Assembly: GCA_001692895.1 (NCBI GenBank) | Contig: KV748217.1 | Location: 992,001-1,056,000, forward strand | DNA: 64,000 bases | Reading direction: 5' to 3' | Source: Cenococcum geophilum 1.58 | Lineage: Eukaryota; Ascomycota; Dothideomycetes; Gloniales; Gloniaceae | Notes under the pieces: generated by a model | Database searches by the model: none | The model's input: only the letters and a program-made list of their open reading frames with translations | What the model was told of the DNA's origin: nothing | Position numbers and translations under genes: made by a program | Part shown: positions 24,125 to 34,094 of the stretch, in pieces | Layout of the letters: each line of letters begins with the position of its first letter | Position numbering within the stretch: position 1 is the stretch's first letter

Positions 24125-24534
24125 GTAGAAGCCTTGCTTATATAGGGGAATAAAGAAAGAGAGGAAAAGGACTAGCTAAGCAGCCTTAATAAAAACCTTA
24201 ACCTATAGCTAAAACCCAGTAGGGAAAAGGGCCTAATTTAGGTAGGAAAAGAGTATCTGCTAGTAGGGTAAGACTTAATCGTATACAATTAGTCTTAAAG
24301 AGATAATCGCCTATAATTAAGTCTCGACAGCTCTATAGCTAATAGCTAGATAGTCTCCACTTAGAGCCGGCTTAATTATAAGAATATCCCTTATATTCCC
24401 CCCCCCCTTCTTACAGTTAGCCCCCTCTATTACTTTATAGTAGCGGGAGATTATAAAAGGCTCGTCCCGGAAGGGGTTTAGAGAGATATCGGTATTTAAC
24501 CGTAATAGGGTCTTGTAAGCTTTTAAAGTAAGCT

Positions 24535-24725
24535 AGAGCTCTTAGAGCAACCAAAGCTTTATAGAGATGATCGCGTAGGATCTTTAAGCTGCTGCTATTC
24601 TCTTAGGCAAGCTATAGCTCTTAATATAAACTAGAGCTCTTGGAGCGACTAAAGCCTTATAGAAAGATAATCGCGTACAATCTTTAAGCTGCTGCCATTC
24701 TCTTAGGCAAGCTGTAGCTCGTAAG
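24535..24725. repeat. Diverged tandem duplication inside element X
   Basis: Two units of about 104 bases share AGAGCTCTT(A/G)GAGC, ATCGCGTA, ATCTTTAAGCTGCTGC and ATTCTCTTAGGCAAGCT in the same order. Part of a wider repetitive interior: a pair at about 24300-24350 and 24765-24825 shares AACCGCCTAT/AATCGCCTAT and TTAGTCTC. Confidence 0.7.
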
Positions 24726-25257
24726 ACCACCTACAATCTCAATAAGCCGTAACTCTTAGACGAGCCGTAGCTCTAAGAGACAACCGCCTATGGTTTAGTC
24801 TCAGCAGCTTTATGGCTGATTAGGCAGTAGCCCTTAATTGCATTTAATCTAAAAGAGTATAGTAGTAGCTATAGCTTTAAAAACTAGCCGTTAGTTCTTT
24901 AAATAGCTATTAAATGGTAATCGGATAGCCTTTAGGATAGCTATATCTCTTTAAGGACGTTTAACCTTCTAATCTCTATTAGTGGGACCTCTATAGCAAG
25001 TGAACCGCAGTTAGCCTATAGAGTATTTGCAAGCTTAATCGCGTAGGATCCCCCTTAACTCCTGCTAGAAAGCTTTCGGATAGCAATTAAATTACCTTTA
25101 GGTCGCCGTCGGGGCAGAGCTGCACCGCTGCACTGTCGATTATATGCGGGTATACCAATCACGTCGAGAGATGATTGCGTACGATCTAGATAGCCCCGAC
25201 CCTTAGCTAGGTAGCTACCGTCTCCCTTATCTCCTAATCTGTATCTACTATTATAAG

Positions 25258-25430
25258 CGGATGCGATCTGCCAGACATCTGCTAGTGTAGCTGCTCTGTA
25301 GCATACGCGATCGTCCTAGGTAGGTAGAGGACCTAATCCGTATTCCAACACCGTTATGCGGATGCGATCTCCAGGCGTCTGCTGGTGTACCTACTGTGTC
25401 GCAGTGAACGCGATCGTCCTAGGTAAAAAT
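25258..25430. repeat. Second tandem duplication inside element X
   Basis: Two units about 105 bases apart begin GCGGATGCGATCT and end ACGCGATCGTCCTAGGTA (25258-25325 and 25363-25430). This part is barely RIP-mutated, unlike the similar-sized duplication at 24535-24725. Confidence 0.75.
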
Positions 25431-25511
25431 GGAGGATCGTGAAATTGCTCGAGGGCGCAGCCCTTGGCTTGCTGCAGGCTACCACCCGCNAGGGTGTAGG
25501 ATCGGTTCNAA

Positions 25512-25769
25512 TGTNAGGCAGTATTGCTAGGGTNTANGGTAGGGAGCAGGNAAGCCNAGCATGAGTCACATAGGGAGTCGATGGAAGAGGACGATATGGT
25601 AATGAGGGTAGGCAATAGCCTCGTACTGAGACGAACCGATGGGGGAAGAAGGAGGCTGCAAGCCCGAGGAGCTTATAAGGGGTGGCCAAGGCCTAGCCGA
25701 AGGCTAGCCTTGGCAGCCCCTGAGAGCTCCCAGAATGTAGCCAAGTAAGGGACCAAAAGTACCCTTACA
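25512..25769 (-). repeat. 5' LTR of element X (largely not RIP-mutated)
   Basis: 258 bp, GC-rich direct copy of 15765-16022, followed by gtagg. It contains an inverted repeat around 25687-25717 (GCCAAGGCCTAGCC and its near complement). Several N bases fall in 25490-25560. The open frames on both strands here are by-products of an LTR not damaged by RIP. Confidence 0.9.
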
Positions 25770-25774
25770 GTAGG

Positions 25775-26120
25775 TGTCTAAAATAAAAAAGGGAGGGGGG
25801 GTATATAACTAAAATAGGGGTAGTAGTATAACTGGAATAGGAACAAAGATAGGGTAATAGGCTAAATTCAACCTGAACCAACAGGCTTTTAGTTTGGGAC
25901 TTAGGGATTTAATAAGGCTGTTAATTCGTGCGGAGTTATTCCAGCCTACTTCCCTTGCGTAGCGGTTAAATTTAAAGAAGTATACTAGGAAACTCTTCTT
26001 CTCTTAAGCTGTATAGTTTATCTCTCTTTAAGCGGTAGCTTGGCGGTTTAGGTTACCATATATAGCTTTAAGAAGTCTAACTAGGCTTTATACTAAGTTT
26101 GGCATATCGAAGAAGTGGCT
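25775..26120. other. AT-rich flank, probably the remaining leader or LTR of copia C0
   Basis: After the gtagg duplication the sequence should continue C0 from 15764. It is partly RIP-like and has no coding signal. A possible primer site, TGGTTCAGGTTGA, lies on the minus strand at 25868-25880, but I could not find LTR ends, so the C0 border is not fixed. Normal composition returns by about 26120. Confidence 0.4.
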
Positions 26121-26560
26121 CCCATATGAGTCAGCGGAGGTAACTATGGAAAGATTTCCGCTCTCTTCCGGTCATCTTTCCCCTAATTTTTGTTGGCCAT
26201 GAATTGGCTGGCCGCAATCATCGCACAATAGTTGACGCGATGCAATTACGACNCATGGTCCGGTATCTTAAAAGCAACTGTCAGTCTTTAGACGATCGTA
26301 ACGACGACTTTTTGAAGTATCGGCGAACCAACGTGCGGACGAAACTTGATGACAATGCCGGCCTCAGAGGTCCGTCCTCGATTGACCCGTCCCTATCCTG
26401 ATGCAGTTCTCATACACAATTTAGTGGGAGAATTCGAATCTTGAGTAAAGATATTCCAGATTTCGCAGCAATATATAGTTAGATCTAGGACACGAACACG
26501 TACCTGGTAATGGTGCATTGCGGAGCGGATGAGAGAGGTGTGATTTCTAAATCATTCTAT
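26121..26560. other. Single-copy sequence downstream of the threonine synthase gene
   Basis: Normal base composition without RIP bias. It should hold the 3' untranslated region and terminator of the minus-strand gene. A perfect TGAGTCA (Gcn4/CPC1-type site) lies at 26127-26133. No gene is supported here. Confidence 0.5.
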
Positions 26561-28355
26561 CTAGCTAGACGCGGTTTCCTTCGTCTCTTTTTTCACTTTA
26601 TCCATGATGATTTTCCTAATTCCATCCAGCCCTTCGCTTTTTTGCACATGTATGACTCGCCTTGGAAGACCGTCGAGTCCAGAGAGCTGTGGCGGTAGAA
26701 TGTCATTGAATCGAAACGCTTTCTCCTTGACAAGCGCTCTCTCTACAGCGCGACTGAACTTGGCAGGATGCGCCGTAGAAAGGGCAACATAATGTATGCC
26801 TGGTGCCGCCTCGGCGGACCGCAGTGCCGCAGCTACACCAACTGCAGAATGTGGATCCAGAACGTAATGATTCGAGCCGGAACTATCAGTGTAGGGCCAT
26901 TGGTATACGTCGCGAATAGTCGCCAATGTCTCCTCATCTGAAACTCGCTCCGAGGAGAACTCAGCCCTTACAGCGTCCAGTAGTTCCTGCTCGACGGAGA
27001 AGCCACCTTTCGACTTCAGGGCGGTCTGCCATTCCTTAACCTTTAGACTTGCGATATCTCTTCTAATCTCAGTGCGGTCCATGGGTGAGCTGTACACGTC
27101 GTATGCCATAAACCACAAGAGCCGCTCAAAGTTGCTGCTTATGAGAATGTCCATTGCGGGGGATAACGTCTCTTTCACACCGCCGGCATGATCATTTTTC
27201 TCCTTCGAGCCGGTACTAAGAAGGATTGGCTTCTCGTAAGCGCCAGTCTGCAAAAAGCGGTGAATGATATCGTTCTCGTTTGTTGAAACGATGAGTCTTA
27301 AAATAGGAAGCCCCATTCGCTTTGCAATGAATCCGGCCAAGATATCGCCAAAATTCCCTGTTGGAACAGCGACACTGAGCCTGTCGGCGGAGGGATCGAA
27401 GGTACCAGAGCGAATTAGCGAGAAATATGACACGAAGTAATAGCTAATTTGGGCCAGAATCCTGGAAACATTGATCGAGTTGATGGAGGTGATATTATGC
27501 GCCGCGTTGAGGGAGTGGTCGGTAAAGAGGTCTTTAAGAAATTCCTGGATGATATCGTCAGCGATCATGCACAAAATCAATAGACGAGGGACATGAACCT
27601 GGCAATCATCAAACGTCCCTTCAACGCTTAAGCAATGTACTAGACCAGTATTAGCTCTCCTCGCGCTGACTGACGGGAGGTCAGCAAAAACTAACCGTTC
27701 CCATCGGTCACCGTTGTCATTTGGGCCTCCTGCACTGGGGAAATCTTCCCGGTCGGAAACATGATGAAGATGGAAATGTCCTTCTTGCCCCTTAAGGCGT
27801 AGATGCCTGCGGAACCTGTATCTCCCGAAGTAGCACCAATGACGGTTAAGTGCTCGCGGCCCTGCCTTGCCTTGGCTCTGGCCTGATTTCGCCTTTCAAG
27901 AAAGAACTCAAGGAGATTTCCTAGGAACTGAAGCGCAACATCCTTAAAGGCAAAAGTCGGGCCATGAAATAGTTCTAGTAGATGTATCTTCCTCTTATCG
28001 TCTAATGTTATAGTGGGTGTTACGCTTGGTGCCCGAAATGACGAGTACGATTGACGTATAATAGCTCTAAGGGAGTCGTGTGGAATTTCGGTCGGTGAGA
28101 TGAAGAGGCTCAAGATTTCGAATACGAGGGATTGAAACGGGAGATTAGCCCAATCCTTCTCCCAGTTCGACGGCAGAGAAGGAATGATTTCAGGAACAAA
28201 CAGTCCATTATCTGGCGCAAGACCTTTAAAGACTGCTTCTTCGAAGGATACCTGTAAACCCTAAGTAAAAGTGGCATGCAGAAAGACGGAGAATCTACCC
28301 CAGAAGAGCCTCCACGGGTGCTTGAGTATATCTGTGAGGGGGTATACGAGGCCAT
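26561..28355 (-). CDS. THR4: Threonine synthase (PLP-dependent), four exons
   Basis: Converts O-phosphohomoserine to threonine and phosphate, the last step of threonine biosynthesis, with pyridoxal phosphate. Exons on the minus strand are 28355-28299, 28251-27696, 27639-27599 and 27544-26561, giving 545 residues (yeast Thr4 has 514). Introns of 47, 56 and 54 bp start GTAGAT, GTTAGT and GTTCAT and end CAG, TAG and CAG; introns 2 and 3 have CTAAT and CTGAC branch sites. The N-terminus MASYTPSQIYSSTRGG matches the family. The PLP lysine is K122 in HGPTFAFKD; GATSGDTGSAG (159-169) and PTGNFGD (279-285) are the phosphate-binding and active-site loops. STAHPAKF is conserved near the C-terminus. The usual NSINWxRILAQ reads NSINVSRILAQ (V244). 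No stops or frameshifts. The exon 3/4 join was chosen because it aligns with yeast without a gap. Confidence 0.95.
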
Positions 28356-28900
28356 TGGAGCAGAGAAAGATGGAGTGAGAAATAAGGCAACCTTGAGAGA
28401 ATGGTCGGCAGTTCTAAAAAGATAGGTTCCTTAAACGCGAGCGTAAAATGTTGCGGTGGCAGTGCGCCCACCAGGGGAAATTGAGGGAAAGGTTTGTGGG
28501 CTTGTTCGCAAATTCGCGATTTTTTCTCGAGGGTGGAGGATGGCTCGGGGAGAGCGTCGGTCACGTGTCAATATCCAGCTTTCAGAAAGATATAACAAAA
28601 TACACGTGAGAGCAAGAATTCGTTGTTGAGATGTCTAAACTACGGATGGGGGCCACTTTGCCGGAAGAGGTTGCCTGCTATGTAACTAAGGGGGTGTTCG
28701 ATTGCAATCTGGAGCTTTTTTAATCTGACGTTAATCCGTGCTTTCACCGGCGTCAATTAGATAATGTTGGTAGGGTTATCTCATAAATCAGACTCCCAGG
28801 AAGAAATTGCGCCACGGCGTGACGCTAAGGACCTAGTGCCACGCTTGTGGACTCCTGCAAACTCCTAAGCCAATCAAACCACTATACCCTAGTCCTGTAA
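28356..28900 (-). promoter_or_regulatory. Upstream region of the threonine synthase gene
   Basis: Single-copy, normal composition. Two CACGTG boxes lie at 28562-28567 and 28603-28608, about 210 and 250 bases before the ATG; such sites bind bHLH factors such as Cbf1 in fungi. No TGACTCA/TGAGTCA site was seen here. An alternative minus-strand frame (28564-28295) overlaps the start and is probably chance. The stretch GGGGGTGTTCGATTGCAA near 28690 looks like a DNA-transposon end, but no partner was found. Confidence 0.5.
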
Positions 28901-29100
28901 AGTCCTGCGAAGTCCTGAACCAATTATATCACACTAAGAGGCATTTCTCCCCAAGAGTCTAAGAGCTTATAGGCGCCCTTTATATACAAACTTAAAGTTT
29001 CTTATTAGGCGACAACTCTTCTATTACAACGCTATATCTTATACCCTAAATTAACTGCAAAACACTTCTAACCATATTTAATTAAAAGCTATTTACTTTC
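28901..29100. other. Transition from the gene island into RIP-mutated repeats
   Basis: AT content rises across this stretch. Near 28850-28915 the motif AGTCCTG or ACTCCTG recurs about five times within 65 bases. No gene. Confidence 0.5.
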
Positions 29101-29130
29101 TCTATCTTATTAAGAAACAATAAATATTAC

Positions 29131-31600
29131 TAGCGGAATACCTATACCCCTATCCGACGATTCGCAAAGCCCTTTATCTAGCGTTCCTCCTAGCTCTCCT
29201 CTACCTTCTAATAGATATCCTAATAAGTATCTTAATAAACTCGATAGTAATATAAATTACCTTAACAATAAGCTTAATAGCGACGCTATTAAGGCCCTTT
29301 AGCCTTCCTCTGACGGACCTTCCTCTTTTACCCATAATCAATATAATATAAGCAATAGGGAACGGCGGTCTACGCAATTTAAGCTATAATAGGTAGCTAA
29401 TATACTACACCGCGTTAGATGGAGCTTTCGAGGCTTTATACTTACTTAGGTTAGGTTAGAAGAAGGCCAAGAGATTATAATTAAGCACCGCCTATATCCC
29501 TTCGTCTGGTAAAACGCACTTTTCGTATTGGGCGCTTTAGGCGCTCCGGCCTGGGTTAGCATGCTGCAGGTACCCTAGCTGACGTGATTTTATTAGCAAG
29601 CCTCACCAAAGCGCGTCAATATTGCGATGCCGATGAAATACTGCAGAAGGCCACCACCAAAAACATCTCTATATATATTTTTTAAGGAAGTTGGGCAAAA
29701 AGTCGCGATATATGACGTCATGACTGTAGGTTTCCGCTCTTCCTCCATTAACCAGCTGCTGATTATATAGGAGAATCCTTTATTAGAGTCCTCCCCTAAA
29801 ATACAGCCACCTATCCACTTTATACGCGTTCTTAACGTTAATAAGGATAAGCTAGTAAAGGACCAGCTTAAGGTTATAAGGGAGGATATGTTGTATATAT
29901 TAAATGAGATGTATTAAGTGCTATAAGTAGTTAAATGGTTTAAACAGCGGTTATTTAATATAGAGAATCAATTAAAAACAGTAAAGGAGGCTAAGAAGGA
30001 CGCTATAGTAAAGGCTTAATTAGCTTTAAAGTCTTAATATTAGAGCTATAAGGAAGTAGAGGACCTAAAATAGTTACCTAATCGTCACCTATTAGATAAA
30101 AGTTATTAAAGTATTAAAGGTATAAAGGAAGCCTATAAGCCTTGCATTTATATACTATTTGCCTAACCTTTACTATAAGCTTCTTTACCTCCTTCTATCT
30201 ATATATCTAGTACTTTAGTGGGATTTTATAGCCTTACTTCCTTATAAAGCTTTTAATAGAACGGTAAGTTCGTGTCTTACACCGTCAAATTATAGGTAGT
30301 GGGGTTTTAGTAGTAATGTAGGTGGTTTTTTAATTTGTTTTATTTTTATAACTAGGCCTAATACCAGATTAATATTGCCTATATTTTAGTGAGCTTTAAC
30401 GAAGAAGACGCTTAGTATCGTGCGTATTTAGGCCCATATTTTAACTGCCTATAATAACGAGGTTCTATACCAATCGTATATAGAAACGGCGGTAGGTTTA
30501 GAGGTACTTCCTTAATATCTAAAAGATCTTCTTACTAATAATATAGGCGTTAATTATAGCTATATTAAACGCCTAGAAGAATAAGGGTAACTAGGTACGC
30601 ATAGTAGTAATCTAGGTGGTATAATAGCTTCGAAGCTAATTATGAATATTAACGCCGCCTATTTAGTTATTGTAGTCGATAGAGAGCCTAGGTAGGGTTA
30701 ACTTCTTAATTAAATTGTTACCCTAAACGTTAGCTACCAGTTTCTTAAAAAAGGAATTATACGCCTGCGGCTGATATTAATTAACTTCGTTAACGTCCTT
30801 ATTGCTATATAAATAAACCGTCGTTAAAAACCGTACCAAATTCTTATTCTACTATACGATTAAAAGCACTGAATTAACTACGCCGATAACTACTTCTATA
30901 ATAAAGTTAAATAATAGCCTTGTCTTCTTTTTATTAGCCCTTTTATACACCTCTAAATAGTCCTTTAGGTTTAATCGAGCTATACTAGCTATAGCAATTC
31001 TAAGCCGCTAAAGCGCCTAGAGCAACGGAATATTTATAAAGTAGTTATCTAAAAATAGATAAAATCAACGAGCTTAAAAAAGAAGCTATTAGGTAAGGTA
31101 GAGGACGCACTTAAAGGTATTTAAGAGAATAATATCTTAATAATCTGTTTAAGAAGGAAGCCTAAAAAAGTAGCTAGGTAAGATAGATATAAAGCTATAG
31201 CAATATTTATACTAATAAAGGCTTATTATCTTAAAGCCCTTAAGCACTAGCTTATTAGGCAATTTAATTATAGCTATAAATCGTCTAGTAAACCTTACTA
31301 TTATTATATTAAAGCTAACTATAGATTTAGGTATAACGTACTTTCTAAAGAAGTCATTAACGGCTTAATTTTCTCAAAGACCTGACGTTTAACGCCCTCT
31401 AGTGGGGGTAGTAAGATATAGAAAAAACGCTTAAGTTGCTCCCATCTTTTTAGGCCTATAAATAAGCTAATTAAGTATTTAGAATATTTAGGATCTATAG
31501 CCTAAAGATCTAGTACCTAAGTGCCTTTAAAGACGCCTATATAGATAATAAACCCTATATAAATTATTAATTTGCTAGCAGAGGTCTCCTTCTACGCCTA
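29131..31600 (+). pseudogene. Unrecognised degraded coding region (probable transposon protein)
   Basis: Reading the plus strand through TAA/TAG codons gives long protein-like stretches. One starts near 29131 (SGIPIPLSDDSQSPLSSVPP) and runs on with RVRWSFRGFILTQVRLEEGQ near 29410. A lysine/glutamate-rich helical part lies at 29840-30130. Another stretch from 30430 (TLTAYNNEVLYQSYIETAVG) reads to about 31560 with basic blocks such as CLRRKPKKVAR. Frames change between the parts, so introns, frameshifts or two genes are possible. RIP shows it belongs to a repeat. A 240-base patch at 29520-29760 is not RIP-mutated. I see no RT, integrase or DDE motif and do not recognise the family. Confidence 0.55.
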
Positions 31601-31639
31601 TAATTATTTACCTGCATATTAGTAGTAGTTCTTTAATTA

Positions 31640-32650
31640 ACGTCTAATACGGATCCTATCTTGGCCCACGCAGACTACTCCGTCACAGGGGGGAAAACTT
31701 ATAATTTACATGAAGAAAACCCTGCAGTTAGGGGAGGAAAAACCCTATAAGCAGCCTTAGTAGGATAAAAAACCCCAATTTACCATGTTTGCACGTAGCA
31801 GCGGCCCTATGGGCCTACTACACGTCCTCCTCCTTAGATGTTTTGAACTTTTTGGGAACCACTGCTTCCTTCTCTAGCTTATTAAAGCTAGGGTTTACTA
31901 CGTCCCAGCTAGGCCTTGCTAATCGATTGCTGTGTCTTATTATCTCTTTATGTCCCATATCTTGCCCATCCCCTATATGCTATCTCTTATATAAACCACT
32001 GCTATATACGCCTTACCTCCCCCCCCCTAGAGCTATTAAAGGCGTAAGGGGGATTTATTTGTTCTAACCACCGTAATACTAATAAGCGAGCGGGATATTG
32101 TGTTATATTTGGGTATCTTTTATGCTTAGGCCCTAGCTAGGCCCTCTCTAAGGGTCACTACTCCGTTAAAAGGAGATAGGGAAAACCGTGGGTCGCAATC
32201 CAAGCTGCTAGGTAGTATTTAGTAGTTAAAAACGGCGAGTAACTGCATGCTCCGCGGGCGACTGCCTTGGGGGTTAGGAGGGGCCGTATATTTGCTCGTT
32301 TATTCGTTCGCTCGTACGCTCGTTTATCCGTTGATATAAGGTTATCAATGCTTTCTATTGGGGGCTAGGGGATGCTTTTAAAAGCTATTTATCCACGTTA
32401 GATTATATAGGTGCTTGGTAGGAGAACTAGTAGCTGTATTATAAAGGGGTACCGTTAGTAGTGGTTTTCGAGATCTCACCATCCTATGTGAAAACTTTTT
32501 ACTACGCCCCACGACGCATACAACCACTAGGTCCTACTTGCACGCGCTGTGCAACGTCTCTGCGTTGGCTCTAGGTCTAAACTTCGAAGACCCAGGTTCG
32601 TAGCCGTCACCACGTATAGGTGCAGAATCCGTTTTCGACGGCCTTACCTA
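31640..32650. other. Normal-GC, non-RIP island within repeats, no supported gene
   Basis: About 1 kb with ordinary dinucleotide use between two RIP-mutated regions. It contains a short tandem array of CTCGTT(T/C)-like units at 32294-32332 (GCTCGTTTATTCGTTCGCTC), a run of C at 32018-32026, and a GC-rich end at 32480-32640. A 92-codon plus-strand frame (31789-32067) is hydrophobic without a recognisable domain. It may be a single-copy remnant or a recent small insertion. Confidence 0.5.
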
Positions 32651-32689
32651 CATATTATCCTAATTATTAATATCTGCTAGCATTTTAAG

Positions 32690-33900
32690 AGGCTATATAT
32701 AGGTTTATATTAATCGCGAGCTTCTTAAATATACTAACACTAAAGAATAGTAGAAATACTTAAATTGGTAGGTTTTATCTAGATCTATATCTGCTAGATA
32801 TTATACTAATCTAATTTACTAGCGTATAGTAAGCATAGCGCTTACTATCCTTATTTTAGTTAGGAAGGTTATTAAATTTAATATCCGCGTTATTGCTACT
32901 AATAGGCTTACTAGCACGCTAAGCGGCAAATATTAACTTATTTAGAAAGTTAATAACTTTAAAATCTAGTTTAGGAATAGCGGCTATAAGCTCCTATAAA
33001 GTAGGAACAGCAGGAAGGCCTATTCTTATAACTTCTTTAGCTAATAGATTTAGTAGTTTAGTTTTATCTACCTTATCTACCTTATCCTTAGCAGTCTCGG
33101 CGCGGGCCTTAAAAAAGGCTTCTAATTCGTCCTTAATATCTTCTGTCTGGCTGCTTAGCTAAGCCTCCACTACCTACTGCGTAGCTACTGCCGACACGCT
33201 ATCATATGTATACTGCGTCACTTAAAATGATTGTAAATAGGACTCCTAGGCTTAAGGTTCTTTTAGGGGCTTTAGAGGCTTTAGAGCTAAAGGAATACGA
33301 CGTTTTTTAGGCGGTATAAGGGCGATATTTTACTAACAATTTAATAATTAAATAAGTGGCGACAATATTAAAGCTTTTAGATTAACTATACTAAATATTA
33401 TAGGCTTTCTGGCCACGTCGCTGCTGTTTACCGCAATATTTAAGCGTTAATAAGGCGTTAACCCTTGCTACCGCGCTGACTAGAGGCTTTAATACTAAGC
33501 TCTATATAGTATAGAGCCTCTAGATTGGCTTATAAGGCGTGCATATACGAAAAGTCTATAAAAAGACTTGCTAGACAAAGGGATAGCAGTTAATAGCGAC
33601 GGCTTTAACTAAGGCGTGCTATAGACGATCTACGCATAGGGAACGTCTGCTTACGTTATTATCTAGCAGACTCTTTTACTACAAAGCTTAATAACCTTAT
33701 CCGCCAGCCTTACTTTACTTAATTTAATTATACTACAGACTTAGAGACGCTTTGTAAGGGCGCGAAGAGGCTTTAGGGCAGATTTAAAGGAATAATATAA
33801 ATTCTATCTAAATTTATGGGTATAGCTTTTGCAGAGAATAAGACGTTACTTAAAGAAGAGAAAGAAATAACAAGAGAGTTATATATTAAATAGTTAGGGG
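32690..33900 (-). pseudogene. Unrecognised degraded coding region on the minus strand
   Basis: The minus strand reads as a continuous protein-like frame through RIP stops. The clearest part is at about 33190-32800, with EDIKDELEAFFKARAETAKD, a lysine-rich stretch, then LLAKEVIRIGLPAVPTL. The upstream part near 33350-33200 is proline/lysine-rich (RRIPLALKPLKPLKEP). No catalytic motif is visible and I do not recognise it. It could be a gag-like or accessory protein of a transposon, perhaps the one at 29131-31600 in opposite orientation. It is cut on the right by gypsy G3. Confidence 0.45.
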
Positions 33901-33929
33901 CCTTAGTAGTCGATGCGTGCGTATATATA

Positions 33930-34094
33930 TACGCGGTCTTTAACTAACTTTAGTAGAATTTAATTAATCTAGCAGAACTTGGCAGAGGTTAATTAAGCTA
34001 GCAGAATTTGGTAGAATTTAGTCAAAGCGTTAGAATTTATCTATTAAGTGTTTTACTAAGACATACCTACTATAACTGGGCTAGTTCTATTACA
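33930..34094 (-). repeat. Probable 3' LTR of gypsy G3 (left edge not resolved)
   Basis: On the minus strand a purine tract, GGCTAAAGGGAGGGGTAC (34095-34112), is followed directly by TGTAATAGAACTAGCC, the expected layout of a polypurine tract and LTR start. The segment contains irregular tandem CTAGCAGAA-type units at 33950-34030. The outer end and the partner LTR (beyond the window) could not be located. Confidence 0.5.

Larger units (their letters stand above)
15765..25769 (-). mobile_element. X: non-coding LTR element (LARD/TRIM-like), hosting gypsy G1
   Basis: Two 258-bp LTRs (15765-16022 and 25512-25769) share the same ends (TGTNAGG...CCCTTACA on the plus strand) and are flanked by a perfect duplication, gtagg, at 15760-15764 and 25770-25774. 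On the minus strand, one base inside the 5' LTR is a tRNA-type primer site, TNGAACCGATCC (25510 downwards). A purine tract, AAGGAGGGGGCAA, abuts the 3' LTR (16023-16035). Once G1 and its duplication are removed, X is about 1980 bp with a 1.46-kb interior that encodes nothing recognisable but contains diverged tandem repeats. The left LTR is heavily RIP-mutated and the right LTR hardly at all. Confidence 0.88.

Noticed and set aside
25354-25748. Overlapping ORFs on both strands
   Set aside because: They cover an LTR and its flank with N bases, have no domain, and are open only because this LTR escaped RIP.
25512-25769. A solo LTR standing alone
   Set aside because: Its own flanks (tcnaa and gtagg) do not match. 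The matching gtagg lies left of 15765, and primer-site and purine-tract positions pair it with 15765-16022.
28295-28564. 89-residue ORF just upstream of THR4, overlapping its start
   Set aside because: It runs in a different frame over the promoter and exon 1/intron 1 and matches nothing. At most it is an upstream ORF if transcription starts above 28564.
28680-28710. DNA-transposon terminal repeat (GGGGGTGTTCGATTGCAA)
   Set aside because: No inverted partner or target duplication was found in the neighbourhood.
31789-32067. 92-residue hydrophobic ORF
   Set aside because: No domain, no homologue recognised, and isolated; length alone is not enough.
32200-32260. Possible 28S rRNA fragment (AAACGGCGAGTAA resembles a conserved rRNA block)
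   Set aside because: Only about 12 bases match and the surrounding sequence does not fit rRNA.
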